Notes: a model not told the origin generated them from the letters alone. Shown: positions 1 to 8,406, counted from the first letter of the stretch. The stretch is 64,000 nucleotides of DNA from Geodermatophilus dictyosporus (GCF_900115505.1 NZ_FOWQ01000011.1:62001-126000); one strand, 5' to 3'. Numbers and translations: made by a program.

Positions 1-515
1 GGCACCTCGCCGAGTTCGGCGGCAGCACCGTGCTCGTCACCCACGACCCGGTGGACGCCACCGCGCTGGCCGACCGGGTGCTCGTGGTCGAGGACGGCAC
101 GGTGGTGCAGGCCGGGACGCCGGCCGACGTCGCCCGGCACCCGCGCACCGACTACGTGGCCCGGCTGGTCGGGCTCTCGCTGCTGCCGGGCACGGGGGAG
201 GGGCTGGCCGTGCGGCTGGCCGGCGGCGGGGTGGTCGCCGTCGCCGAGCCCGTGGCCGGACCGGTGCTGGTGGCCATCCGCCCGGAGTCGGTGGCGCTCT
301 ACCCGTCGCGGCCGGGAGGCAGCCCGCGCAACGCCTGGCCGGCGACCCTGGCCGGGGCGACGCCGCACGGCTCGACCGTGCGCTGCGAGCTCGACGGCGA
401 GGTGCCGCTGCTGGCCGACGTGACCGCGACCGCGTTCGCCGAGCTGGGGCTGGCGCCCGGCTCGCTGGTGTGGGCGGTGGTCAAGGCCAACGAGGTCACC
501 GTCTACGCGCGCTGA
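1..515 (+). CDS. ABC transporter ATP-binding protein, molybdate-type (ModC-like), 5' partial
   Basis: Only the C-terminal part is in the window; the frame is open from base 3 and ends in TGA at 513-515. The first residues give the ABC switch region (VTHDP, then an ALADRV stretch). The last ~85 residues look like a TOBE-type ligand domain (VAIRPESV near the middle, VKANEVTVYAR at the end), as in ModC and related oxyanion importers. It would hydrolyse ATP at the inner membrane face to drive uptake. Molybdate is inferred from the molybdopterin genes immediately downstream and the Mo-hydroxylase genes elsewhere; sulfate/thiosulfate or spermidine importers share the same architecture. The Walker A region lies outside the window. 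Confidence 0.75.
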   Translation, partial: HLAEFGGSTVLVTHDPVDATALADRVLVVEDGTVVQAGTPADVARHPRTDYVARLVGLSLLPGTGEGLAVRLAGGGVVAVAEPVAGPVLVAIRPESVALYPSRPGGSPRNAWPATLAGATPHGSTVRCELDGEVPLLADVTATAFAELGLAPGSLVWAVVKANEVTVYAR

Positions 516-542
516 GACGGAGCCCGCTGAGAGGCTGGGGCC

Positions 543-1124
543 ATGACGACGGTCGCCGGCCTGGTCCTCGCCGCGGGCGGGGGACGCCGCTACGGCATGC
601 CCAAGGCGCTCGTCGAGCACGGGGGCAGCCTGCTGGTCGAACGGGCGGTGCGGACGGCGCGGGCGGCGTGCGACCCGGTGCTCGTCGTCCTCGGCGCCCG
701 CGCGGTGGACGTCTGGCGCACCGCCGACCTCACCGGCGCCACCGTGCTGGCCAACCGCGACTGGGAGACCGGCATGGCCTCGAGCCTGCGCACCGGCCTC
801 GACGGGCTGCGCGGCTGGCCCGGGGCGGTCGACGCCGCGCTCGTCACGCTGGTGGACATGCCGGGGATGACGCCGGAGGCGCTGCGCGCGGTCGCCGCGC
901 ACGCCGCCCCGGACGCGCTGGCGGTGGCCACCTACGACGGCGTCCGCGGGCACCCGGTGCTGCTCGGGCGCGAGCACTGGGCGGGGGTGGCCGCCACCGC
1001 GACCGGCGACGAGGGCGCCCGCCGCTACCTGGCCGCCCACGCCGTCACCGAGGTGGACTGCACCGGCCTGGCCGACCCGGTCGATCTCGACGTGCCGCCC
1101 GGCGGGGTAGCTTCGGCGCCGTGA
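543..1124 (+). CDS. MobA/MocA-like molybdopterin nucleotidyltransferase
   Basis: A 193-residue Rossmann-type NTP transferase. The N-terminal signature is LAAGGGRRYGMPKAL (residues 8-22), a G-rich nucleotide-binding loop followed by the conserved Lys. A metal-binding acidic motif, LVDMPGM, lies near residue 105. The family transfers CMP (MocA) or GMP (MobA) to molybdopterin. Because the window encodes xanthine/CO-dehydrogenase-type Mo hydroxylases, which use the cytosine dinucleotide form, MocA activity is the more likely one; that is an inference. ATG start at 543. The stop overlaps the moaE GTG by four bases (GTGA), indicating an operon with moaE. Confidence 0.8.
   Translation: MTTVAGLVLAAGGGRRYGMPKALVEHGGSLLVERAVRTARAACDPVLVVLGARAVDVWRTADLTGATVLANRDWETGMASSLRTGLDGLRGWPGAVDAALVTLVDMPGMTPEALRAVAAHAAPDALAVATYDGVRGHPVLLGREHWAGVAATATGDEGARRYLAAHAVTEVDCTGLADPVDLDVPPGGVASAP
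1108..1113 (+). promoter_or_regulatory. Possible internal leaderless -10 element for moaE
   Basis: TAGCTT ends seven bases before the moaE GTG, the spacing expected for a transcript that begins at the start codon. It lies inside the upstream coding region, so it could be coincidental. No clear -35 hexamer is visible. Confidence 0.3.
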
Positions 1125-1546
1125 CCGCCGGCCTCCTGATCGCCCGAGTCGTCGACGAGCCGCTGTCGGTCGCCGAGCACGAGCAGGCGGTGTCCGACCG
1201 CGGTGCCGGCGCCGTCGTCTCCTTCTCCGGCGTCGTCCGCGACGTCGACGGCGGTCGGTCGGTGACGGAGCTCGAGTACGTCGGCCACCCCACCGCCGAG
1301 GCGGTGATCGTCGAGCTGGCCGAGGAGTTCGCCGCCCGGCCCGAGGTGCGCGCGGTCGCCGTCTCCCACCGGGTCGGGCTGCTGGGCATCGGCGACGTGG
1401 CGCTGGCCTGCGCCGTCAGCGCGGCGCACCGCGGCGAGGCCTTCCGCGCCTGCGCCGAGCTCGTCGACGAGGTCAAGGCGCGGCTGCCCATCTGGAAGCG
1501 GCAGGTCTTCACCGACGGCGCCGAGGAGTGGGTCGCCTGCCCCTAG
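1121..1546 (+). CDS. moaE: Molybdopterin synthase catalytic subunit MoaE
   Basis: 141 residues with the MoaE pattern: GAVVSFSGVVRD near residue 30, LEYVGHPTAE, then the conserved basic end KARLPIWKRQVF, which contains the active-site lysines that take the thiocarboxylated MoaD tail. MoaE converts cyclic pyranopterin monophosphate to molybdopterin in the cytosol. Length is usual for the family. The GTG start overlaps the stop of the nucleotidyltransferase. The partner MoaD and the radical SAM enzyme MoaA lie on the opposite strand at 6.0-7.4 kb, so the pathway is split over two nearby transcription units. The stop codon lies in a 22-bp palindrome. Confidence 0.9.
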   Translation: MTAGLLIARVVDEPLSVAEHEQAVSDRGAGAVVSFSGVVRDVDGGRSVTELEYVGHPTAEAVIVELAEEFAARPEVRAVAVSHRVGLLGIGDVALACAVSAAHRGEAFRACAELVDEVKARLPIWKRQVFTDGAEEWVACP

Positions 1547-1555
1547 GGGCAGGCG
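1534..1555 (+). terminator. Hairpin spanning the moaE stop codon
   Basis: A perfect 22-bp palindrome (CGCCTGCC, centre CCTAGG, GGCAGGCG) contains the TAG stop of moaE. There is no T tract, as is common for actinobacterial hairpin terminators. The next gene is 143 bases away and unrelated, so ending the operon here is sensible. Confidence 0.45.
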
Positions 1556-1697
1556 CCGACCCGTGACCGGACCGTGGCCGAGCGTGCGGCCGAGGTCCTT
1601 GACCGCGCCGGTCACCCGTGGCACAACAGGCGCTGGCCCCAAGGGTGGGGCGCGGTACCGGGGGCACGTCACCGCAGTCGACGGGAGGTGCACGCCC

Positions 1698-3275
1698 GTG
1701 GTCGCGCCGCACCGGGACGCCCACCTGGAGGCGATGCCGCTGTGCTACGTCTCCGTCGACGCCGACTGGCGGGTCACCTACGTCAACGCCGCCGGTGAGG
1801 CCGTCCTCGGCCGGACCTGGGACGAACTGGTCGGCACCGACTGGTGGGCGGCCTTCCCGGCCACCGTCGACAGCGAGTTCGGCGCCGTCTACCGCGAGGC
1901 GGTCGCCACCGGGCACGCCCGGACCGTCGAGGCGTTCCACCCCGCGCCGCTCGACCGCTGGTTCGAGGTGCGCGCGGTCCCGCTGCCCGGCGGCCTGGCG
2001 CTGTACCTCTCCGACGTCACCGACCGCCGGCTCGCCCAGGACCGGCTCGCGCTGCTGGCCCGCGTGGGCGCCGAGCTGACCGGCACCCTGGACCTGGCCG
2101 AGGCCGTGCGCCGCATCCCGCGCCTGGTCGTGCCCGAGCTCGGCGAGGGCTGCCTGCTCACCGTCCTCGACGACGAGGGACGCCCCCGCGACCTGGGGTC
2201 GTGGCACCGCGACCCGGCCCTCCGCGACGTCCTGGCCCGCTACGCGGCGGTGCGGCTGCCCGCGATGCCCGCGGCGGCACCGGTGGTGCGGGCGCTGGCG
2301 GGGCAGACCGTGGCCGCCGAGGGCGCCGACGTGCTGGCCGCCATGCCCGACTCCGAGGCGCACGGGCTCTACCGCGCGCTGGGCACCCCGGGGGTGCTGG
2401 CCGTGCCGCTGCCCGGCCGCGAGCGGGTCATCGGCGCGCTGACCTTCCTCGCCGGGGCCACCCCGGTCGACCCGCTCACCGCCCGCGAGGTGGCCGGCCG
2501 GGTGGGCCTGGCCCTCGACAACGTCCGGCTCTTCGCCCGCCAGCGCCAGCTGGCCGAGGCGCTGCAGCGCAGCCTGCTCACCCGCCCGCGCCGGTCGGAG
2601 CTGGGCCGGATCGCGGTGCGCTACACCCCGGCCGCCGAGGCCGCCCGGGTCGGCGGCGACTGGTACGACGCGTTCGTCCAGCCCGGCGGGGGGACCACGC
2701 TCGTCATCGGCGACGTCGTCGGGCACGACACCGCGGCGGCCGCGGCGATGGGCCAGTTGCGCTCGCTGCTGCGGGGCATCGCCGTCTACAGCGACGCCGG
2801 CCCGGCCGAGGTGCTGCGCGGGCTGGACACCGCGATGGCCACGCTCGGCGTCGACACTCTGGCCACCGCCGCCGTCGCGCGGTTCGAGCGGACGCCGGAG
2901 GACGCCGCGGCCGGGCGCACGCGCATGTGCTGGTCCAACGCCGGGCACCTGCCGCCGCTGCTGCTCCGGCCCTGCGGCACCCCGGTCGCGCTGCCCGAGG
3001 GCCCCGGCGACCTGCTGCTCGGGGTCGACCCCGGGAGCCCGCGCGGTGAGTCGGAGATCGCCCTGGAGGCCGGGACGACGGTGCTGCTCTACACCGACGG
3101 CCTGGTCGAGCGGCGCGGGAGCGACCTCGACGCGGGCATGGGCCGGCTGGTGGCCGCCGCCCGGGAGCTCGCCGACCGCCCGCTCGACACGCTCTGCGAC
3201 GAGCTCATCGAGCGGCTGGTGCAGGGCCGGCCCGAGGACGACGTCGCCCTCGTCGCCCTGCGCCTGGCCGGCTGA
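1698..3275 (+). CDS. PAS-GAF-PP2C (SpoIIE-type) serine/threonine phosphatase
   Basis: A 525-residue cytosolic regulator. A PAS-like domain occupies about residues 8-110 (WRVTYVNAAGEAVLGRTWDEL), a GAF domain about 120-290, and a C-terminal PP2C/SpoIIE phosphatase domain about 300-525 with metal-binding motifs VGGDWYDAF, IGDVVGHD and LLYTDGLVE. Such proteins usually dephosphorylate anti-sigma-factor antagonists in partner-switching stress pathways. No STAS or anti-sigma gene is adjacent, so the target is unknown. The GTG at 1698 was chosen because GGAGGTG lies seven bases upstream; an in-frame ATG at 1563 has no such site and would add a low-complexity extension. Confidence 0.85.
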   Translation: MVAPHRDAHLEAMPLCYVSVDADWRVTYVNAAGEAVLGRTWDELVGTDWWAAFPATVDSEFGAVYREAVATGHARTVEAFHPAPLDRWFEVRAVPLPGGLALYLSDVTDRRLAQDRLALLARVGAELTGTLDLAEAVRRIPRLVVPELGEGCLLTVLDDEGRPRDLGSWHRDPALRDVLARYAAVRLPAMPAAAPVVRALAGQTVAAEGADVLAAMPDSEAHGLYRALGTPGVLAVPLPGRERVIGALTFLAGATPVDPLTAREVAGRVGLALDNVRLFARQRQLAEALQRSLLTRPRRSELGRIAVRYTPAAEAARVGGDWYDAFVQPGGGTTLVIGDVVGHDTAAAAAMGQLRSLLRGIAVYSDAGPAEVLRGLDTAMATLGVDTLATAAVARFERTPEDAAAGRTRMCWSNAGHLPPLLLRPCGTPVALPEGPGDLLLGVDPGSPRGESEIALEAGTTVLLYTDGLVERRGSDLDAGMGRLVAAARELADRPLDTLCDELIERLVQGRPEDDVALVALRLAG

Positions 3276-3296
3276 CCCGTCGCCGCCCCGCGCGGG

Positions 3297-3515
3297 TCAG
3301 CCGACGGTGCGGCCGTCCTCGTCGGTCGGCCGGGGCGCGCCGGAGCCGCGGGCGGCCTCCTCGGCGCGCTCCTCCTCGAGCTCCACCTCGGCCTCCAGCC
3401 GGTGCGCCTCCCCGGCCACCTGGGCCGCGGCGTCCCCGTGCGACTGGCCGTAGACCTCCTCGGCCCGGCCGAGCAGTTCCTCCGCCTTGGCCTTCGCCTT
3501 CTCGATGAAGCTCAT
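3297..3515 (-). CDS. CsbD-like small acidic hydrophilic protein
   Basis: A 72-residue protein rich in Glu, Ala and Lys, beginning MSFIEKAKAKAEELLGRAEE and predicted helical throughout, without membrane segments or cysteines. The KAKAEELLGRAEE pattern resembles CsbD-type stress peptides controlled by general stress sigma factors; the match is by composition and motif only. Its ATG overlaps the stop of the upstream CNNM gene by four bases (ATGA), so it is probably translated from the same transcript. Function unknown. Confidence 0.55.
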   Translation of the reverse strand: MSFIEKAKAKAEELLGRAEEVYGQSHGDAAAQVAGEAHRLEAEVELEEERAEEAARGSGAPRPTDEDGRTVG

Positions 3516-4561
3516 CGCGCTCCCGTCCTCTCCTGACCCCGGTGGGCGGCGTCCCGGATCTCGCCCACGAGCTCCTCCAGGATGTCCTCCAGCGCCACCA
3601 CGCCCACGACCCGGCCCCCGTCGGTCACCGCGGCGAACTGCGCCCGCCCGGCCTGCATCACGGCGAGGGTGCGCCGCAGGTCGTCGGCGGCGGCCACCCG
3701 CGGCAGCGGGCGGGTGATGTCGCGGACCCGCGGCTCCGGGGCGCCGTCGGGCACCAGCACGTCCTTGACGTGGACGTAGCCGAGCAGCCGGTCGCCGTCG
3801 GCCACCGGGAAGCGGGAGAAGCCGGTCGCCGCGGCCGCCCGCTCGACGGCGGCGGTGCCCTCGCCCGGGGCGACGACGGTCAGCGCCGACCGCGGGATGA
3901 GCACCGAGCGGGTGTCGCGGTCCTCCAGCCCCAGCGCGCCGGTGAGCAGCTCGTGGCCGCGCTCGTCGAGCAGGCCGCCGGCGCGCGACTCGTCGATGAG
4001 GCCCGCCACCTCGTCACGGGTGAACGCGCTCGCCACCTCGTCGCGGGGCTGCACCCGCAGCAGCCGCAGCACGCCGTTGGCCAGCGCGTTGAGGGTGACG
4101 ATGACCGGCTTGAGCACGGTGACGACGGCGGCCAGCGGCGGTGCCAGCAGCAGGGCCGCGCGGTCGGGCCCGGCCAGCGCCAGGTTCTTGGGCACCATCT
4201 CGCCGATCACCACGTGCAGCGCCACGACGACGGTGAGCGCGATGACGAAGGCGATCGGGTGCACCAGCGCGTCGGGCACCGACAGCAGCGTGAACACCGG
4301 CTCGAGCAGGTGCGCGACGGCGGGCTCGCCGATCGCGCCCAGGCCCAGCGAGCAGACGGTGATGCCGAGCTGGGCGCCGGCCATCATCAGCGACACCCGC
4401 TCCATGGCCGCCAGCGTCGTCCGGGCGCGGCGCGAGCCGGCCTCGGCGAGCGGCTCGATCGACGAGCGGCGCGCGGAGATGAGCGCGAACTCCGCGCCGA
4501 CGAAGAAGGCGTTGGCCAGCAGCAGCACGACGGCGACCAGCACGCCGACCCAGTCACCCAC
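3512..4561 (-). CDS. CNNM/CorC-type hemolysin-family membrane protein with CBS pair (second of two)
   Basis: 349 residues. The N-terminal CNNM (DUF21) domain has about three to four hydrophobic segments (starting VGVLVAVVLLLANAFFVGAEFALI, split by the family signature GAEFALISARRS). The motif HVVIGEMVPKNLAL follows, then a cytosolic tandem CBS region (about residues 205-335). There is no obvious CorC_HlyC C-terminal domain, so it is shorter than its neighbour. The family is linked to magnesium/cobalt transport or sensing; it is not a true haemolysin. The GTG start overlaps the stop of the upstream paralogue by eight bases, implying a coupled pair that may form a heteromer. Confidence 0.85.
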   Translation of the reverse strand: MGDWVGVLVAVVLLLANAFFVGAEFALISARRSSIEPLAEAGSRRARTTLAAMERVSLMMAGAQLGITVCSLGLGAIGEPAVAHLLEPVFTLLSVPDALVHPIAFVIALTVVVALHVVIGEMVPKNLALAGPDRAALLLAPPLAAVVTVLKPVIVTLNALANGVLRLLRVQPRDEVASAFTRDEVAGLIDESRAGGLLDERGHELLTGALGLEDRDTRSVLIPRSALTVVAPGEGTAAVERAAAATGFSRFPVADGDRLLGYVHVKDVLVPDGAPEPRVRDITRPLPRVAAADDLRRTLAVMQAGRAQFAAVTDGGRVVGVVALEDILEELVGEIRDAAHRGQERTGAR

Positions 4562-5942
4562 GGACGGCCTCCTGCTCGTCGTCGGACGTCGCCGGCAGGC
4601 CGCCGACGACGGCCCGCTCGACGCGGGTGCCGTCGACCCGCTCGACGCGCACCCACACGCCCGCCGGCAGCCCCTCGGCCTCGGCGGCGAGCTCCGGCGG
4701 CAGGGTGGGGCGCGCCTCGATCCGGTCGCCGACGTCGGGGATGCGGCCGAGCACGTGCAGCACCAGGCCGCCGAGGGTCTCGTAGTGCCGGTCGGCGGGC
4801 ACCGCCAGGCCGGTGGCCGACGCGACCTCGTCGGGCCGCAGCAGGCCCGACACCGACCAGCTGCCGTCGCCACGGTCGACGACGTCGTCCCCGCTGTCGG
4901 TGTCGTGCTCGTCGGTGAGGTCGCCGACGAGCTCCTCGACGAGGTCCTCCACCGTGACCACGCCGTCGGTCCCGCCGTACTCGTCGACGACGACGGCCAT
5001 CTGCAGCCCACCCCGGCGCAGGTCGCCGAGCAGGTCGTCCAGGCGCCGGGAGGTCGGCACGAACAGCGCCGGCAGCATCACCGCCGACACCGGCGTGTCC
5101 TCCCGCCGGTCGCGGGCCACGGCGAGGGCGTGTTTCACGTGCACCATCCCCACCACGTCGTCGACACCGGCGGCCGAGACCACCGGGAAGCGGGAGTGCC
5201 CGGACTCGCGGGCGACGGTGAGCACCGCGGCGACCGGCGCCCCGGCGTCCACGGTGGTCATCCGCGTGCGCGGCGTCGCGGCGTCGCTGGCGCGCAGCTC
5301 ACCGAAGGCCAGGCCGCGCTCGAGCAGCACCGCGGTCTCGGCGGGCAGGGTGCCCTGCCGGCCGGAGCGGCGGACCAGCGAGGTCAGCTCCTCGGGCGAG
5401 CGGGCCGAGGCCAGCTCCTCCTGGGGCTCGACGCCGAACAGCCGGCGCAGCAGGACGTTGGCCGAGCCGTTGAGCAGGCGGATGACCAGCGAGGTGGCAC
5501 GGGTGAAGCCCCGCTGGAAGCTCGACACCGCCTTCGCCGTGCGCAGCGGCTCGCTGATCGCCACGTTCTTGGGCACCAGCTCGCCGAAGACCATCGTCAG
5601 CACGGTGGCCAGGACCAGGGCCAGGGTGATCGACACGGACCGGGCCGCGGCGCCGGACAGGCCGGCTGACTCCAGCGGCCCGCGCAGCAGCGCCGCGATC
5701 GAGGGCTCGGCGACGAAGCCGATGGCCAGGTTGGTGACGGTGATGCCCAGCTGGGCGCCCGACAGCTGCGTGGACAGGGTGCGCAGCGCGGCGAGGACGC
5801 CGGGGGACCCGCGCACGCCCGCGGAGGCCTCGCGCTCGACGGTCGCCCGGTCGACGGTGACCAGGGCGAACTCGAAGGCGACGAAGCCGGCGCAGGCCAG
5901 GATCAGCAGGACGCCGACGAGGACCAGCAGCCACTCGATCAC
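4554..5942 (-). CDS. CNNM/CorC-type hemolysin-family membrane protein with CBS pair and CorC domain
   Basis: 462 residues: an N-terminal CNNM (DUF21) membrane domain (signature FVAFEFALVTVDR, then VFGELVPKNVAI), a tandem CBS domain around residues 210-345 (SRFPVVSAAGVDDVVGMVHVK; VVVDEYGGTDGVVTVEDLVEELVG) and a C-terminal CorC_HlyC domain around 350-440. The family takes part in divalent cation homeostasis at the cytoplasmic membrane. GTG start; AGG sits about eight bases upstream. First gene of a three-gene minus-strand operon with the shorter paralogue and the CsbD-like peptide. Confidence 0.87.
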   Translation of the reverse strand: MIEWLLVLVGVLLILACAGFVAFEFALVTVDRATVEREASAGVRGSPGVLAALRTLSTQLSGAQLGITVTNLAIGFVAEPSIAALLRGPLESAGLSGAAARSVSITLALVLATVLTMVFGELVPKNVAISEPLRTAKAVSSFQRGFTRATSLVIRLLNGSANVLLRRLFGVEPQEELASARSPEELTSLVRRSGRQGTLPAETAVLLERGLAFGELRASDAATPRTRMTTVDAGAPVAAVLTVARESGHSRFPVVSAAGVDDVVGMVHVKHALAVARDRREDTPVSAVMLPALFVPTSRRLDDLLGDLRRGGLQMAVVVDEYGGTDGVVTVEDLVEELVGDLTDEHDTDSGDDVVDRGDGSWSVSGLLRPDEVASATGLAVPADRHYETLGGLVLHVLGRIPDVGDRIEARPTLPPELAAEAEGLPAGVWVRVERVDGTRVERAVVGGLPATSDDEQEAVRG

Positions 5943-6002
5943 GGCGCGACCTGGGGGAACGGGGAGGGGCTCGTATGGTGAGGCGAGCTCACGGGGTCGG
6001 GG

Positions 6003-6251
6003 TCATCCTCCGGCGAAGGGGGGCAGCACGTCGACGACCGCCCCGGGTCCCAGGACCAACGCGCGGTCGCGCGTCTGCGTTCCGTCGACCAGGAACGAGC
6101 AGGCGGTGAGCACCCTCTCCAGCCGCTCGCCGTGGGCGGCCACGATGGCGCCGACCAGCTCCTCGAGCGTGCCGGCCGCGCAGGTCTCGGTGTCGACGCC
6201 GGCCGCGGCGCGTGCGCCGGCGAAGTAGCGGACGGTGACGGTCGGGTCCAC
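6003..6251 (-). CDS. moaD: MoaD-like molybdopterin synthase sulfur carrier
   Basis: An 82-residue ubiquitin-fold protein with the MoaD pattern: TVRYFAGARAAAG at the start, a valine/leucine-rich core, and the essential C-terminal diglycine (VVDVLPPFAGG) that is adenylated and thiocarboxylated to deliver sulfur to molybdopterin via MoaE. The GTG start lies five bases after the moaA stop, so the two are co-transcribed. No MoeB-type activating enzyme is in the window. Confidence 0.85.
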   Translation of the reverse strand: MDPTVTVRYFAGARAAAGVDTETCAAGTLEELVGAIVAAHGERLERVLTACSFLVDGTQTRDRALVLGPGAVVDVLPPFAGG

Positions 6252-6256
6252 GGGAC

Positions 6257-7351
6257 CTACCCGCCGATCGCCGACATCGGCCGGCTCGGCTGCAGGAAGC
6301 TCGGGTCGTCGATGCCGTGGCCCGGGAGCTTGGCCAGCGTGGCGATCCGCCAGCGGTCGGCGAGCTCGGCGTCGCTGGCGCCCTCGCGCATCGCCGTCCG
6401 CAGGTCGGACTCCTCGCGGGCGAAGAGGCAGTTGCGGATCTGGCCGTCTGCGGTGAGCCGGGTGCGGTCGCAGGTGCCGCAGAAGGAGCGGGTGACCGAG
6501 GCGATGACCCCGACGGTGGCCGGGCCGCCGTCGACCAGCCACCGCTCGGCGGGGGCCGAGCCGCGCTCCTCGGTGTCGGCGGTCAGGTCGTGGGCGGCCG
6601 AGAGCCGCTCGAGGACGTCCTCCGCCGTCACCATCTCGTTGCGGGTCCAGGCGTGGTGGGCGTCGAGCGGCATCTGCTCGATGAAGCGCAGCTGGTAGCC
6701 GTGCTCGAGGCAGAAGTCGAGGAGCGGGACGGCGTCGTCCTCGTTCACGCCGCGCAGCAGCACGGCGTTGACCTTGACCGGGGTCAGCCCGGCGTCCCGG
6801 GCGGCCCGCAGCCCGGCGAGGACGTCGTCGAGCCGGTCCCGGTGGGTGAGGGTCCTGAAGCGCTCGCGGTCGAGGGTGTCGAGGCTGACGTTGATCCGGT
6901 CCAGGCCGGCCGCGGCGAGCGCGGGTGCGACGCGGGCCAGCCCGATGGCGTTGGTGGTGAGGCTGACCTCGGGCCGGGGCGCGAGCGCGGTGGCCGCCGC
7001 GACGATGCCCACCAGCCCCGGGCGCAGCAGCGGCTCCCCGCCGGTGAAGCGCACCTCGCGGATGCCGAGCTCCTCGACGCCGATGCGGACCAGCCGGCCG
7101 ACCTCGTCGTCGGTGAGCTGCTCGACCTTGGGCAGCCACTGCAGCCCCTCGGGCGGCATGCAGTAGGTGCAGCGCAGGTTGCAGCGGTCGGTCAGGGAGA
7201 CGCGCAGGTCGGTGGCGACCCGGCCGTGCCGGTCGACCAGACCGCCGGTCCCCGGGGTCACGCCGCCCGGGACACCGCCGTCCGGGACACCGCCGTCCGG
7301 GACGCCGTCGGACGGACGGGTCCGGGGGTCGGGGAGGGGGGTGGCGCTCAC
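6257..7351 (-). CDS. moaA: GTP 3',8-cyclase MoaA (radical SAM)
   Basis: 364 residues. The radical SAM motif CNLRCTYC is around residues 56-63, followed by EGLQWL and the TTNAIGL segment. A C-terminal second [4Fe-4S] site (FCGTCDRTRLTADGQIRNCLF) and the terminal GG typical of MoaA are present. It converts GTP to 3',8-cyclo-dihydro-GTP, the first step of molybdenum cofactor synthesis. The N terminus carries a low-complexity VPDGG-type repeat extension encoded by 15-bp DNA repeats. The GTG at 7351 was chosen as the first plausible start; one further downstream would remove part of the repeat region. Confidence 0.9.
   Translation of the reverse strand: MSATPLPDPRTRPSDGVPDGGVPDGGVPGGVTPGTGGLVDRHGRVATDLRVSLTDRCNLRCTYCMPPEGLQWLPKVEQLTDDEVGRLVRIGVEELGIREVRFTGGEPLLRPGLVGIVAAATALAPRPEVSLTTNAIGLARVAPALAAAGLDRINVSLDTLDRERFRTLTHRDRLDDVLAGLRAARDAGLTPVKVNAVLLRGVNEDDAVPLLDFCLEHGYQLRFIEQMPLDAHHAWTRNEMVTAEDVLERLSAAHDLTADTEERGSAPAERWLVDGGPATVGVIASVTRSFCGTCDRTRLTADGQIRNCLFAREESDLRTAMREGASDAELADRWRIATLAKLPGHGIDDPSFLQPSRPMSAIGG
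7269..7313 (-). repeat. moaA: 15-bp tandem repeats in the 5' end of moaA
   Basis: Two exact copies of GGGACACCGCCGTCC (7269-7283 and 7284-7298) are followed by a degenerate third. On the minus strand they encode repeats of VPDGG ahead of the radical SAM domain. The unit length keeps the reading frame, so copy number could vary without breaking the gene. Confidence 0.7.
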
Positions 7352-7414
7352 GCCTGCGAATGTAGTGGCGGAACCGGGCCGCGTCCCCGTCCCGCACGGA
7401 CCAGTGCCGGAAAC

Positions 7415-7463
7415 GCCGCATCCGCGGGCGCGACGGGGTCCTCCCGCCGCGCCCGCGGATGCG
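7415..7463 (-). terminator. Strong hairpin between the secreted-protein gene and moaA
   Basis: A perfect 17-bp stem (CCGCATCCGCGGGCGCG at 7415-7431 with its complement at 7447-7463) and a 15-base loop. It lies just past the stop of the secreted-protein gene and 64 bases before the moaA start, with no T tract. It should separate the two same-strand units. Confidence 0.65.
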
Positions 7464-7498
7464 GAGCGCTGCACCGACGTTGCACGCCGGCCGGTGGT

Positions 7499-8368
7499 TC
7501 AGCCGATCGGGGTGGGGGCGACCGGGTCCGGCGGCACCGGCACCGAGCCCTGGATGCGGTTGCGGGCCTGGCAGTCGGTGGTGCAGTTGGTCGCGCCGGC
7601 CGACAGCTCGACGGCGTCCTCGCCCAGCACGCCGCCCATCCGGCCGCCGGAGGCGACCGACCAGCGCGTGGTGGTGGCGGTCTGCTCGAGCTTGGTGGCC
7701 ACCTGCGGGCTGTCCTTGCCCAGCAGCATCCGGTGGGTGGCGTCGGCGGCCACGCCGTCGCCGAAGTTGATCTTCCCGGTGTACTCGTTGACGAAGTAGA
7801 AGAGCCCGGCGCCGAGGGTGTGGACGTACTCGACGGCGGTGCCGAACTCCTGCTCCACCTGGAAGATCCCGCCCTGCGGGGCGTCCTTCGACTGGACCTT
7901 GAACTTGCCGGCGGCGGTGCTGAACTCGGTCACCAGGACGTCGTCGCGCAGCCGCAGGTCGCTGATCCGGACGCTGCGCAGCTGGGCCGCGGTGAGGACG
8001 GGGACCTTGGAGGCGAACACGACGGTCGGGGCGGTGACCATGCGCTCCGGGTTCGGCGCGCCGGTCAGCGTGTAGTCGTAGACACCGAGGGTGGTCGGGT
8101 CGATCCTGTAGGTGACGTGCGTGCCGCGGACGACGATCTGCCCGGTGGGCGTCACGCCCTGCAGGCGGGTCTCGCGCCCGGCGGCCGGGTTGTACGTCCG
8201 GCCGTTGACGGTGACCGAGAAGTCGCCGCCGGCGCTGCCGCCCTCGGCGACGCCGTCGTCGCCGCCGGCCCACGCGGTGCCGGGGGCGAGCAGGGCGGTC
8301 AGCGCGAGCAGCAGGACCAGCAGGAGGCGGAGGGGCAGCGGGCGGTGCTGCCGGGGGGAGGGGGCCAC
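7499..8368 (-). CDS. Secreted protein of unknown function
   Basis: 289 residues with a classical Sec signal: a basic start (VAPSPRQHRPLPLR), a leucine-rich core (LLLVLLLALTALLA) and a likely cleavage after GTAWA near residue 33. The mature part is beta-rich (VTVNGRTYNPAAG, GQIVVRGTHVTYRID, GKINFGDGV) without an active-site motif I recognise. A close cysteine pair (NCTTDC) lies near the C terminus and could form a disulfide. No anchor or second membrane segment. The GTG at 8368 has AAGGAG four bases upstream. An 18-bp palindrome at 8407-8424 lies just upstream, in the region shared with a divergent exporter. I do not recognise the family. Confidence 0.7.
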   Translation of the reverse strand: MAPSPRQHRPLPLRLLLVLLLALTALLAPGTAWAGGDDGVAEGGSAGGDFSVTVNGRTYNPAAGRETRLQGVTPTGQIVVRGTHVTYRIDPTTLGVYDYTLTGAPNPERMVTAPTVVFASKVPVLTAAQLRSVRISDLRLRDDVLVTEFSTAAGKFKVQSKDAPQGGIFQVEQEFGTAVEYVHTLGAGLFYFVNEYTGKINFGDGVAADATHRMLLGKDSPQVATKLEQTATTTRWSVASGGRMGGVLGEDAVELSAGATNCTTDCQARNRIQGSVPVPPDPVAPTPIG

Positions 8369-8406
8369 GAGGCTCCTTCGGACGGTGTGCGGGACGTCAC
8401 CCAGAG

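Noticed and set aside
3512-5942. Haemolysin toxins
   Set aside because: The family name is historical. Both proteins are CNNM/CBS membrane proteins linked to divalent cations.
7352-7414. Molybdenum cofactor riboswitch before moaA
   Set aside because: The 63 bases between the hairpin and moaA are too short and lack the multi-stem layout of that riboswitch class; the hairpin is better explained as a terminator.
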